From positions 1,787,805 through 1,851,804 of the forward strand of contig NZ_JAIEZN010000001.1 of NCBI RefSeq assembly GCF_020169335.1: 64,000 nucleotides of DNA. Direction: 5' to 3'. The notes beneath the pieces were generated by a model, which was given only the letters and a program-made list of their open reading frames with translations, did not search any database and was not told the DNA's origin. Position numbers and translations under genes: made by a program. Origin of the DNA: Devosia aquimaris. Its GTDB lineage: Bacteria > Pseudomonadota > Alphaproteobacteria > Rhizobiales > Devosiaceae. Of the stretch, positions 1-8,359 are shown piece by piece; within the stretch, counting starts at the first letter, position 1; the number at the start of each line of letters is the position of its first letter.

Positions 1-1524
1 CAGTCGACCCTCCGTCAGGCCCGTCAGGACAAGTCGTTCAACACCGAATCGCTGACCCTGGACAAGATCAACCCGAACGATCCTGCCCTGGGCAAGCTGT
101 CCGTCTCCGGCGGCGCGGTTGGCAGCCCCATCGAGATCGACCTGACCAAGACCGGCACCGGCAAGGCCATCTCGACCACTGCTGCCTTCTCGGCCCCGAC
201 CGGCACTGCCGCAAAGGCGAGCATTACCAGCACTGGCACCGCGATCACCTACGACGCGACCGGCAACGCCGGCACCAGCGGTGCAGCACGTACCTTCACT
301 ATCTCGATTGGCGGCAAGACAGCCACGGTCAACCTGGCGTCCGACACGACGCGCGATACCAACACCGAGTTCGTGGCTGCGATCAACGCGCAGATCGACG
401 CCAGCGACCTGGCCGGCAAAGTGGTCGTCACTGAAGCTTCGGGTCTGCTGAAGATTGAAGCGGCAGCAACCGGCGACGGCGACATCGCAGTGTCCGGTAC
501 TGACGCGACTGCCTCATTCGGCGCCACCCCAACCCTGGTGTCGGGCACCGACGGCAAGACCAGCTTCACCGTCAATGGCAAGGCCATTGAGCTCACCTCG
601 ACCAACGCCGCAAACCTCACGGACGCCGTCACCGCCGTCAACACGCAGCTGGGCACGGACTCCAAGTTCCAGGCCTACAACGATGCTGGCAAGTTGGGCA
701 TCCGTGCGATCTCCGACGATGCTGGCACCCTGTCGATCGGCGGCTCCGATGCCCGCTACTTCGGCACGCCGGCTGCTGGCGTTGTCGCCGGCGCTGACAA
801 GACTGGCCTGAACTTCACCCGTTCGGTCGACGACCTGGTCAAGGCGGTCAATGAAAACACCTCGCTGACCGGCAAGGTTCGCGCCTCCAACGACAATGGC
901 AAGCTGCGTCTGGAAAACCAGTCCACCCAGGACATGACCATCGGCGGCAAGAACGGCACGTCCGGCAAGCTGGACGGCACTGCCGGCACCTCGACCGTCA
1001 AGGGCAACTCCGTCCGCAGCGGCCTGGCCGATCAGTTCAACGAACTGCGCGACCAGCTCGACAAGCTGTCCGATGACGCCTCCTTCAACGGTATCAACCT
1101 GCTGCGCGGCGACAAGCTGGCGATCACGTTCAACGAAACTGGCACGTCGTCCATCGACATCCAGACCAAGAATGGCGACACCATCAACTCGGCCAATCTG
1201 GGCGTTCCGACTTCGCTGGAAGCCAAGCAGCTCGACAGCGACGTGACCATCGACAAGCTGCTCGCCGACATGAAGACCGCTCTCAACCAGGTGCGGTCGC
1301 AGGCATCGACCTTCGGCTCGAACCTGTCCATCGTGCAGAACCGTCAGGATTTCACCAAAGCCATGATCGACACCCTCGAGAATGGTGCCGGCAACCTGAC
1401 CTTGGCCGACATGAACGAAGAAGCCGCCAACCTGCTGGCCCTGCAGACCCGCCAGCAGCTGTCGTCCAACTCGCTGTCCCTGGCCAGCCAGGCCGACCAG
1501 TCGGTCCTCCAGCTGCTCCGCTAG
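1..1524 (+). CDS. Flagellin, 5'-truncated by the window edge
   Basis: The reading frame is open from base 1, so the N-terminal D0/D1 region lies outside the window. The visible 507 residues enter at the end of N-terminal D1 (QSTLRQARQDKSFNTES), pass through a variable central region with a flagellin hook-IN type segment (FTVNGKAIELTSTNAANL), and end in the conserved C-terminal helix (LALQTRQQLSSNSLSLASQ) finishing in LLR. Flagellin is exported by the flagellar type III system and polymerises into the filament. The last 200 or so residues are almost identical to the next gene, which is a paralogue, while the middle has diverged. A strong intrinsic terminator follows 25 bases after the stop. 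Confidence 0.95.
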   Translation, partial: QSTLRQARQDKSFNTESLTLDKINPNDPALGKLSVSGGAVGSPIEIDLTKTGTGKAISTTAAFSAPTGTAAKASITSTGTAITYDATGNAGTSGAARTFTISIGGKTATVNLASDTTRDTNTEFVAAINAQIDASDLAGKVVVTEASGLLKIEAAATGDGDIAVSGTDATASFGATPTLVSGTDGKTSFTVNGKAIELTSTNAANLTDAVTAVNTQLGTDSKFQAYNDAGKLGIRAISDDAGTLSIGGSDARYFGTPAAGVVAGADKTGLNFTRSVDDLVKAVNENTSLTGKVRASNDNGKLRLENQSTQDMTIGGKNGTSGKLDGTAGTSTVKGNSVRSGLADQFNELRDQLDKLSDDASFNGINLLRGDKLAITFNETGTSSIDIQTKNGDTINSANLGVPTSLEAKQLDSDVTIDKLLADMKTALNQVRSQASTFGSNLSIVQNRQDFTKAMIDTLENGAGNLTLADMNEEAANLLALQTRQQLSSNSLSLASQADQSVLQLLR

Positions 1525-1549
1525 ACTCAATAGCAAGCTGACAAGCGAC

Positions 1550-1579
1550 AAGGCGGGCCCATGGCCCGCCTTTTCTTTT
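1550..1579 (+). terminator. Rho-independent terminator of the first flagellin
   Basis: A perfect 10-bp stem (1550-1559 with 1563-1572, AAGGCGGGCC/GGCCCGCCTT) is followed by TTCTTTT. It separates the two flagellin genes into independent transcription units. Confidence 0.9.
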
Positions 1580-1777
1580 GCACACACCCTGCGCAACCAG
1601 GTCAGGTGGTGACGTTGCGAATCGTAAGCGGCGCGTTAACACTACAAGCCTGCTGAAAATTGCCCTGCCCCAAGGGTTAGGCAGAAAAGTCGACATGCCT
1701 TGGGAGTGACCAGCGAGACGGGTCGTTGGTTTCGACAGCATTCTGGGCGCGTCGGGCACGCTTGGTGTAGGTAACAG

Positions 1778-3583
1778 ATGTCAGACATTTCTCTTTCGAA
1801 GGCCGTTAGGGCCAACCTTCTCGCGCTCCAGGGCACAGCCGACTTGATGGCGACAGCGCAGAACCGTCTGTCGACCGGCAACAAGGTCAATTCCGCTCTC
1901 GACAACCCGAGCAACTGGTTCACCGCCAAGGGCCTGACCAACCGTTCCGGCGACCTGAATGCGCTGATGGACTCCATGGCCAACGGCATCCAGACACTCA
2001 AGGCGGCGGACAACGGCCTGTCGGCCATGACCAAGACCCTTGAATCGATGCAGTCGACCCTGCGGCAGGCACGCCAGGACAAGTCGTTCAACACCGAATC
2101 CCTGCCCCTGGCCAAGATCGATGCAAATGACCCTGCCCTCGGCAAGCTGACGCTGTCGGGTGGTGCCGTTGGCACTCCCCTCGACATTGACCTGATCAAG
2201 ACCGCCAAGGGCGACAGCAAGGTGGCCACCTCAAGCTATGCGGCGCCGCTGCCGGCGGCCAAGGCCAGCTACAAGGCCGATAGCGGCATGGCCGCCTTGA
2301 CAGGCGCTGAAGCCGCCGCCGCCGTAAACCTCTCGCTAAAGTTCGGCGACGGCCCTGTTCTGCCAATCAATATTGCTTCGTCCCCCGGCCGCACGACAAC
2401 CGAACTGCGAGATGAGATTCAAGCGATCGTCGACGCATCACCGGACTACGCCGGCAAGATCGCCTTCAAGCAAGGCGCTCCTGGCGCTTACTCTTTCGAA
2501 ACGATCGACACCATTGACGGCGAATTTGTTATTGGCGGCACGTCGCACGACCGCATCTTCGGCGACTCTGCCGGCCCCACACAATTCCCGCTCTCGGTCA
2601 CCGGCTCCAATGGCAGCCACGACTTCACGATCAACGGCACCAAGATCAAAGTCGACACCACGACCGGCGCCGATCTGGACACGGCGATCGCCAGCATCAA
2701 TTCGCAGCTCGGCGAGCAGCGCAGTTTCGAGGCTTACAGGGAACCTGGTGGTAAACTGGCCCTGCGCGCCATCGTCGACGACGCAGGATCACTGCAAATT
2801 GGCGGCGCGGACGCAAAGATGTTTGGCACCCCGACCAATGGGATCGTGGCAGGCACCAATGGCGACCTGACGTTCGCACGCTCTGTCGATGATCTCGTCA
2901 CGGTCATCAATACTCATGCCAGCCTGCAGGGCAAGGTTCGTGCCTCCAATGACAAAGGCAAGCTGCGCCTGGAAAACCAGTCCACCCAGGACCTGACGAT
3001 CGGTGGCAAGAACAGCACCACCGGCAAGCTGGACGGCACTACGGGGACCTCGACCGTCAAGGGCAACGCGGTGCGCACCGGCCTGGCCGATCAGTTCAAC
3101 GAACTGCGCGACCAGCTCGACAAGCTGGCTGACGATGCCTCGTTCAACGGTATCAACCTGCTGCGCGGCGACAAGCTGGCCGTCACCTTCAATGAGACCG
3201 GCACCTCGTCCATCGATATCCAGACCGAGAATGGTGACACCATCAACTCCGCCAATCTCGGCGTCCCCACCTCTCTGGAGCCCAAGCAGCTCGACAGCGA
3301 CGTGACTATTGACCAGCTGCTCGCCGACATGAAGATCGCTCTCAACCAGGTGCGGTCGCAGGCATCGACCTTCGGCTCGAACCTGTCCATCGTGCAGAAC
3401 CGCCAGGATTTCACCAAAGCCATGATCGACACCCTCGAGAATGGTGCCGGCAACCTGACCCTGGCCGACATGAACGAAGAAGCCGCCAACCTGCTCGCCC
3501 TGCAGACCCGCCAGCAGCTGTCGTCCAACTCGCTGTCGCTGGCCAGCCAGGCCGACCAGTCGGTGCTCCAGCTGCTCCGCTAG
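1778..3583 (+). CDS. Flagellin, full-length paralogue (601 aa)
   Basis: Complete flagellin with N-terminal D0/D1 (MSDISLSKAVRANLLALQ, then LSTGNKVNSALDNP), a large central insertion, and the conserved C-terminal D1/D0 helix ending QSVLQLLR. Many alphaproteobacterial flagellins are 270-400 residues, so 601 is long; the excess is a surface-exposed central region of roughly 300 residues including a hook-IN type segment (FTINGTKIKVDTTTGADL). The ATG at 1778 is the first in-frame Met of the typical flagellin N terminus. The gene has about 250 bases upstream free of other genes and its own terminator, so it is probably monocistronic. FlbT and FlaF, encoded next, control flagellin expression in this bacterial class. 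Confidence 0.96.
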   Translation: MSDISLSKAVRANLLALQGTADLMATAQNRLSTGNKVNSALDNPSNWFTAKGLTNRSGDLNALMDSMANGIQTLKAADNGLSAMTKTLESMQSTLRQARQDKSFNTESLPLAKIDANDPALGKLTLSGGAVGTPLDIDLIKTAKGDSKVATSSYAAPLPAAKASYKADSGMAALTGAEAAAAVNLSLKFGDGPVLPINIASSPGRTTTELRDEIQAIVDASPDYAGKIAFKQGAPGAYSFETIDTIDGEFVIGGTSHDRIFGDSAGPTQFPLSVTGSNGSHDFTINGTKIKVDTTTGADLDTAIASINSQLGEQRSFEAYREPGGKLALRAIVDDAGSLQIGGADAKMFGTPTNGIVAGTNGDLTFARSVDDLVTVINTHASLQGKVRASNDKGKLRLENQSTQDLTIGGKNSTTGKLDGTTGTSTVKGNAVRTGLADQFNELRDQLDKLADDASFNGINLLRGDKLAVTFNETGTSSIDIQTENGDTINSANLGVPTSLEPKQLDSDVTIDQLLADMKIALNQVRSQASTFGSNLSIVQNRQDFTKAMIDTLENGAGNLTLADMNEEAANLLALQTRQQLSSNSLSLASQADQSVLQLLR

Positions 3584-3609
3584 GAGACAGCACAGACCCT
3601 ATTGACGAC

Positions 3610-3640
3610 GAAGGCGGGACCAGGCCCGCCTTCATTGTTT
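3610..3640 (+). terminator. Rho-independent terminator of the second flagellin
   Basis: A 9-bp stem (3610-3618 GAAGGCGGG with 3625-3633 CCCGCCTTC) is followed by ATTGTTTT. Its arms resemble those of the terminator after the first flagellin, fitting a gene duplication that carried its 3' flank along. Confidence 0.85.
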
Positions 3641-3697
3641 TAAAGGCCTTTGCGCTGTAGACCTCATTGTCTGAATCAGTGTGGCGGAGTCCTGCCA

Positions 3698-4123
3698 ATG
3701 GCACTCAAGGTCGAACTCAAGCCGGGCGAAAAGCTCCTCGTCGGCAATTGCATCATTACCAACGCAGATCAGCGTACACGGCTGTTTATAGATGGCCGGG
3801 CACCCATCCTGCGGGAAAAGGATATTCTGACCTCAGAGACCGCCAATACGCCCGCAAAGCGGATCTATTTGGCTGTACAGCTGATGTATATCGACGATGA
3901 TATTGGCCCGGCCCGCGAGACCTATTTTTCGCTCATCAACGACTTTGTCCAGGCCGTGCCGTCTTCCACTGAGATAGTTAATCAAATCAATAACGAGATA
4001 TTAACCGGGGCCCTCTACAAAGCTCTCAAGGCCGCTCAAAGGCTGATCGAGTACGAACAGGACCTTTTCAATCATGCACCAGCAGGGCGCCCAAGCCTAC
4101 CAGCAGACGACCAAAGTCGTTGA
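3698..4123 (+). CDS. flbT: Flagellin expression regulator FlbT
   Basis: A 141-residue protein matching FlbT over its whole length: MALKVELKPGEKLLVGN at the start, then GRAPILREKDILT, AKRIYLAVQLMYI, and a helical C terminus (ALYKALKAAQRLIEYEQDLF). In Caulobacter FlbT binds the 5' untranslated region of flagellin mRNA and couples its stability to filament assembly; the same role is inferred here from family and context. I chose the ATG at 3698 rather than an in-frame codon 48 bases upstream because the family begins MALKVELKP and GGCGGAG lies just before it. The 3' end overlaps flaF by 50 bases in another frame. Confidence 0.93.
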   Translation: MALKVELKPGEKLLVGNCIITNADQRTRLFIDGRAPILREKDILTSETANTPAKRIYLAVQLMYIDDDIGPARETYFSLINDFVQAVPSSTEIVNQINNEILTGALYKALKAAQRLIEYEQDLFNHAPAGRPSLPADDQSR

Positions 4124-4448
4124 ATCGCCGCGTGAACGTGAATCGGCGTTGTTGATGAAGGCCGCGGCCGGTTTGCAGCGTGTGAAGGATGAATGGGACG
4201 TCGGTACCCGCGAGGAACTCAAGACTGCGCTAACGTTCAATCGCAAGCTCTGGACCATCTTCATGTCGTCGGTGACCAAGGCCGACAGCCCCCTGCCCCA
4301 CGAGATCCGTCAGAACATCGCCAACCTGGGCATGTTCATCCTCAACGAAACCCGCGAAATCCTCCTTGAGATCGACCCCTCGCCGCAGCGTCTCGATATC
4401 CTGGTGCGCCTGAACCGCCAGATTGCCAGCGGCTTGCGCGGCGCCTGA
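4074..4448 (+). CDS. flaF: Flagellar biosynthesis regulator FlaF
   Basis: A 124-residue helical protein with FlaF features: start MHQQGAQAYQQTTK, middle RELKTALTFNRKLWTIF, end LVRLNRQIASGLRG. FlaF works with FlbT as a positive factor for flagellin synthesis and secretion in alphaproteobacteria. The ATG at 4074 lies inside the end of flbT, giving a 50-base coding overlap that suggests translational coupling. A symmetric terminator follows directly and is shared with the convergent flgL. Confidence 0.93.
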   Translation: MHQQGAQAYQQTTKVVESPRERESALLMKAAAGLQRVKDEWDVGTREELKTALTFNRKLWTIFMSSVTKADSPLPHEIRQNIANLGMFILNETREILLEIDPSPQRLDILVRLNRQIASGLRGA

Positions 4449-4463
4449 TAGTTTCCAATAGAT

Positions 4464-4502
4464 CAAACAAAAACCCCCGCCACTGGCGGGGGTTTTTGTT
4501 TG
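4464..4502. terminator. Bidirectional intrinsic terminator between flaF and flgL
   Basis: A long inverted repeat (arms 4464-4482 and 4484-4502) has a GC-rich core (CCCCCGCC ACT GGCGGGGG) flanked by A-rich and T-rich arms. Both strands therefore see hairpin plus U-run, which suits the tail-to-tail arrangement of flaF (+) and flgL (-). Confidence 0.93.
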
Positions 4503-4523
4503 GGTGGCGATGATGCCGACCCT

Positions 4524-6437
4524 CTAGAGGAAGTTCACCAGGCTCAGCTTGCTGACCATGGAGGTAACCTGGTAGCTCGCCTGCAAGCGCGTCTGCAGTG
4601 CCATGATCTCCATGGCCACGTCTTCCTTGCTCACCGTCTCGACGTCGCTGAGCAGATTGTCGAGCTGCGCCTTGTAGTCGGTGTGCCGCTTCGCCGAATT
4701 GTCCAGCGCATTGTGGGCCACGGCCAGTTCCATGGTCACGATTTCGATCGAACCGGATTCCGAATTGTGGGCTTCTGACAGTTCGGCCTGCTGGCGCCGG
4801 GCCATCGTGTCAAACCGGTCCTTGGAGCTGGAGTCGCCGTCCGGATAGGTTTCGACCGACAGCGAGGACAGCGTGCGCATCATGCGCAGGAAGCCGGTTT
4901 CATTGGCTTCGATGCCATAGGGCACGCGCGTGCTGTCGTCGACCTGGGCTGTCACGCTTTGGCGTGGATTGCCCTGCGCATTGGCGGCCGCCTCATTGAG
5001 CGAACTGGTGAGTGCCGCCGAGAAACTGGCCGCCGTGGCGTTGACGTCAGCCCCAATCGCAAACTGCCCCGGACCGGCCTTGCCGGTCACCGCGGTCAGC
5101 GTCACCGTACGCGACACGCCCGATGGGTCGGTTAGCGTCACGTCGACCGCCTCGCCGGCAGCCGGAACACTGTTGAACTTGACCGCAACCGAACTCGGAT
5201 CGGCTACCGTATAGGTGGTGTCGATGTTGGCCGTATCGGCCGACACACCACTGATCTGGAAACCATGGTTGGCCGATACGGGGGCCTTCTCGGTCAGCGT
5301 AACGGTGTCGGTGGCACTGGCAACCGTCAGGCGCCCCAGCCCCTGCGCAGCCACGCTGGGCGATTGGCCGTTGTACCACATGATGGTGTCGGTCTCGTCG
5401 GCAACCCGAAGCGCCGTCGCGGTCGCTGGCGAACCCTGGACACGCAGGACAGGCTCGCCGGCGCCATTGAAGAAGTTCTCGGCCGCAGCAAAGGTCGAAG
5501 CGCCCGCCAGCACATTCTTGCCCACCTCAATCAGCTTGGCATCGAGCGTTGTCTTGAAGTTGGCGGCGGTCGTCTCGGCATCGGCGCCGATGACGAACTC
5601 GTCCACGGCGCCACTGGCGTTGGCGGCATCAACCGCCCGCAGCGTGATCTGCGTCTCGCTGCCGTCGGGCAGGGTAAAGCCCATCGAAATGCTCTGGCCT
5701 TCGATGATCTGGGCAGCAGGCGCCACCGCAAAGGTCACCCCAACCTCATCACCCAGCGGCAGCGTGCCGGGGGCCGGCTGTGTCACTGTCACATCGCTGC
5801 TGGTGGTCGAAATGGTCGACACCTTCATGCCGAACGGATGCACACCATCTTCGGACAGCTTCACCGTGCTGGTGCCAACGGCCTGGCTGGTGGCCAGGCG
5901 GCCGCGGCCATCCAGGCCAGCGTCAGCTGCCTTGCGTTCGCTGACCACCGTCTTGAAGCCCGCCTTGCCACCCTGCCCATTCAGCAGTGTCTCGGTGTCC
6001 GGCAGCGGCGCGCTGTCGGTGTTCGCGCCGCCAAACAGATAGCGGCCGGCCACATCCGAATTGAGCAGCGTGACCACCTCGTCGAGCCGCGCCTTGGACA
6101 GGCTCGGCAGGGTCGCCATATTGATGTTGTTGGTGCCGTACTGACCCTGGACGGCCGAGTTGCGGGCCTCGCCCTCAATGGCGTCAAGACGCGACATGGT
6201 CTTGTCCAGGAAGCTCAGGCGCAGCTTGACCGTATCGATATTGGCCGAAAAGCCTTCGATCTTGGACAAGCGCGAGCGCACTGACAGGGACATGGGCAGG
6301 TCACGCCCCATCTCGGAGAGGTTCGATGCCTTCTCGCCCGTCCCCAGCTGCATCTGCAGCGTGGCGAAGCGGTCCTGCATCTTGGAAATGACGCCGAACC
6401 CGGTCTGAATGGGAAACATCGACTTGTTGACGATCAT
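4524..6437 (-). CDS. flgL: Flagellar hook-associated protein 3 FlgL, unusually long (637 aa)
   Basis: The ends are flagellin-like: N-terminal MFPIQTGFGVISKMQDRF, then GTGEKASNLSEMGRD, and a C-terminal helix with EIMALQTRLQASYQVTSMVS. FlgL forms the hook-filament junction with FlgK. Classical FlgL is about 300-320 residues, so this one is about twice as long. The extra length lies between about residues 150 and 510 and contains at least two copies of a beta-rich module (one with DGSETQITLRAVDAA...VIGADAETTAANF, one with SGVSRTVTLTAVTGK...AIGADVNATAASF). It sits 14 bases after flgK, has an upstream GAGGAG, and ends at the bidirectional terminator. Confidence 0.92.
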   Translation of the reverse strand: MIVNKSMFPIQTGFGVISKMQDRFATLQMQLGTGEKASNLSEMGRDLPMSLSVRSRLSKIEGFSANIDTVKLRLSFLDKTMSRLDAIEGEARNSAVQGQYGTNNINMATLPSLSKARLDEVVTLLNSDVAGRYLFGGANTDSAPLPDTETLLNGQGGKAGFKTVVSERKAADAGLDGRGRLATSQAVGTSTVKLSEDGVHPFGMKVSTISTTSSDVTVTQPAPGTLPLGDEVGVTFAVAPAAQIIEGQSISMGFTLPDGSETQITLRAVDAANASGAVDEFVIGADAETTAANFKTTLDAKLIEVGKNVLAGASTFAAAENFFNGAGEPVLRVQGSPATATALRVADETDTIMWYNGQSPSVAAQGLGRLTVASATDTVTLTEKAPVSANHGFQISGVSADTANIDTTYTVADPSSVAVKFNSVPAAGEAVDVTLTDPSGVSRTVTLTAVTGKAGPGQFAIGADVNATAASFSAALTSSLNEAAANAQGNPRQSVTAQVDDSTRVPYGIEANETGFLRMMRTLSSLSVETYPDGDSSSKDRFDTMARRQQAELSEAHNSESGSIEIVTMELAVAHNALDNSAKRHTDYKAQLDNLLSDVETVSKEDVAMEIMALQTRLQASYQVTSMVSKLSLVNFL

Positions 6438-6451
6438 CTTACGCCACTCCT

Positions 6452-8290
6452 CTAGACGGTCGCGAACAGGGCATCGAGCAGTTCCTTGACCACCGACACC
6501 ACGCGGGCGTTGGCGGCATAGGCATTCTGCAGCTCCATCAGCCGTGCCATTTCTTCATCGACATTGACGCCATACTCGGTGTCCATCTGGTCGGTCAGAG
6601 TATCGAGCGTCAGCTGGCGGTCATCGGCCTTGGTCACCGCAGCATTGATGTTGGCGCCCTGGAAGCCGATCACCTGAGAGATGATCGTGCCCAGATTGCC
6701 GCTGAGCTGAAACTTGTCCGGGCTGGCAATGGGATTGCCACCAGACGTGAAGTTCATCTCATCGAGTTGCTTGATGACATAGTTGGCGCGGTCGGCGTCG
6801 CCCAGCGTGCCGCCGGTCTGGTACTGCACCATCAGCTTGTTGTTGGCCACGATGGCCGGATTGACCGAAATACGCGCTGCAAAGCCACGCTTCTGCGGCG
6901 GATCGGTATCCAGATTGTTGGTGAAGCTGGCGTTGCCCTGGTCCACGAACAGGTTGAACGCCAGGCCCGCATCCTGCAGCCCGCTCGAGCTGGAGCGCGC
7001 CACGGCGGACTTCACGTCGGTCTGCCCCGTGGCGCCATCGTCAAGCACCCGCAGGTTGCCCGCGCCTGTGCTGGTGATGGCCAGGCCCGGCAACTTGGCC
7101 GACAGGGCTGCAGCTGCGGCGGCGGAATTGCCCGAGAGATCAACGCTGATCACACGCTGTCCCGAGGCGTCCTTGTAGTCCTGGCCGTCGGTGGAGTTGA
7201 CCACCCGGACGCGCTTTTCCACCCCACCTTCGGTGTAGGTGAGCAGCACATCATTGCCCGGCTTGAGCTGACTGATGTCGATGTCAAAGCCATTCGCGGC
7301 GCCAGCCGTCACGGCGGTGCCGGGCGATTTGACCGTCGAGAAGGCCTGTGCGAGCCCTGCAGCGACCTCGTCGAGTTGGTCCTGCGCCTCGACAAGGGTC
7401 TTGTCGCGCAGGGTCACCAGGCCGCCCAGTTCGCCGCCCTGCAGCACGCCCTGCGTCACCAGGTCGATGGTCAGGCCCGACGGCGTGGTCAGCGTCAGCT
7501 TGCCCACTTTGGTCTGGGCCGGGTCAGGATCGAACACCGAATTGGGCGACAGATTGCCCGCGCTCTCGAACTTGAAGGTCGAAACGCCATTGTCCAGCAG
7601 GCCCACGCCCGAACGGGTCATGAGCGCAACGGTGCCATCGCCGCGATAATCGGCGCGCACGTCGATCAGATCGGCCACCGAGGCCACCAGGCGATCCCGC
7701 TGGTCCAGCAGCGCCGAGCGCGCGCCATCCGTCATGCCCAGATCGAGCATGCGGGTGTTCACTTCCTGCAGCGAGTTCAGCATGCCGTTGATGTCGTGCA
7801 CATCGGTGGCAATCTGGCTCTCGGTTTCCTGCCGCATCGACTGGATGGTCGTGGACAGGCGGTTGAGCGTTTCCACCATGCTTTGCGCCGAGGCAACCGC
7901 CTGCGCGCGCGTATTGTAGTCGTCCGGGCTGGTGGCGATGCCCTGAATGGCATTCTGCAGGCTGCCGAACAGCGTATCGAGCGAACCGGCAGAGCCCGGC
8001 TTGCCCATGAAGCCCTGGAGCCGGTTGAGATAGCTGGCCTGGATCGTGGAGTTGGAGGTGTCCGACACCTGCCGCGTATAGTAGCTCTGCAGGCTCTGGT
8101 TAAACGCCCGATTGGCTCCAGCGCTGCGCGCGTAGGAGCTGGTCTGGGTGTTGTAGTCGATGACGTTCAGCGACTGCTTGTGATAGCCGGGGGTGCCGGA
8201 ATTGGCGATGTTACGGCTGACAAGATCCAGCGAATCCTGATTGACCCGCAGACCGGACACAGCATTGGTCAGTGACGTCGTCAAACCCAT
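6452..8290 (-). CDS. flgK: Flagellar hook-associated protein 1 FlgK (612 aa)
   Basis: The N terminus (MGLTTSLTNAVSGLRVNQDSL) and the ANSGTPGYHKQ segment are typical of the rod/hook protein superfamily, and the C terminus carries ARLMELQNAYAANARVVS. FlgK caps the hook and joins it to FlgL and the filament. It is slightly longer than the 550-residue enterobacterial protein. The central region includes a segment (VLLTYTEGGVEKRVRVVNS) resembling modules in FlgL and FlgE. The start is supported by GAGGAG 8-10 bases upstream. It is the middle gene of the flgE-flgK-flgL operon. Confidence 0.94.
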   Translation of the reverse strand: MGLTTSLTNAVSGLRVNQDSLDLVSRNIANSGTPGYHKQSLNVIDYNTQTSSYARSAGANRAFNQSLQSYYTRQVSDTSNSTIQASYLNRLQGFMGKPGSAGSLDTLFGSLQNAIQGIATSPDDYNTRAQAVASAQSMVETLNRLSTTIQSMRQETESQIATDVHDINGMLNSLQEVNTRMLDLGMTDGARSALLDQRDRLVASVADLIDVRADYRGDGTVALMTRSGVGLLDNGVSTFKFESAGNLSPNSVFDPDPAQTKVGKLTLTTPSGLTIDLVTQGVLQGGELGGLVTLRDKTLVEAQDQLDEVAAGLAQAFSTVKSPGTAVTAGAANGFDIDISQLKPGNDVLLTYTEGGVEKRVRVVNSTDGQDYKDASGQRVISVDLSGNSAAAAAALSAKLPGLAITSTGAGNLRVLDDGATGQTDVKSAVARSSSSGLQDAGLAFNLFVDQGNASFTNNLDTDPPQKRGFAARISVNPAIVANNKLMVQYQTGGTLGDADRANYVIKQLDEMNFTSGGNPIASPDKFQLSGNLGTIISQVIGFQGANINAAVTKADDRQLTLDTLTDQMDTEYGVNVDEEMARLMELQNAYAANARVVSVVKELLDALFATV

Positions 8291-8359
8291 GACTAGGGCT
8301 CCTCACTAGGGGACCAGGCCCGGAACGCTCGGTCCCGGACCCAAACTGGTGCTTCCGCC

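Noticed and set aside
6767..8275. Plus-strand open frame of about 500 codons opposite flgK
   Set aside because: It has the His/Arg/Ala-rich composition of antisense shadow, and flgK is well supported on the other strand.
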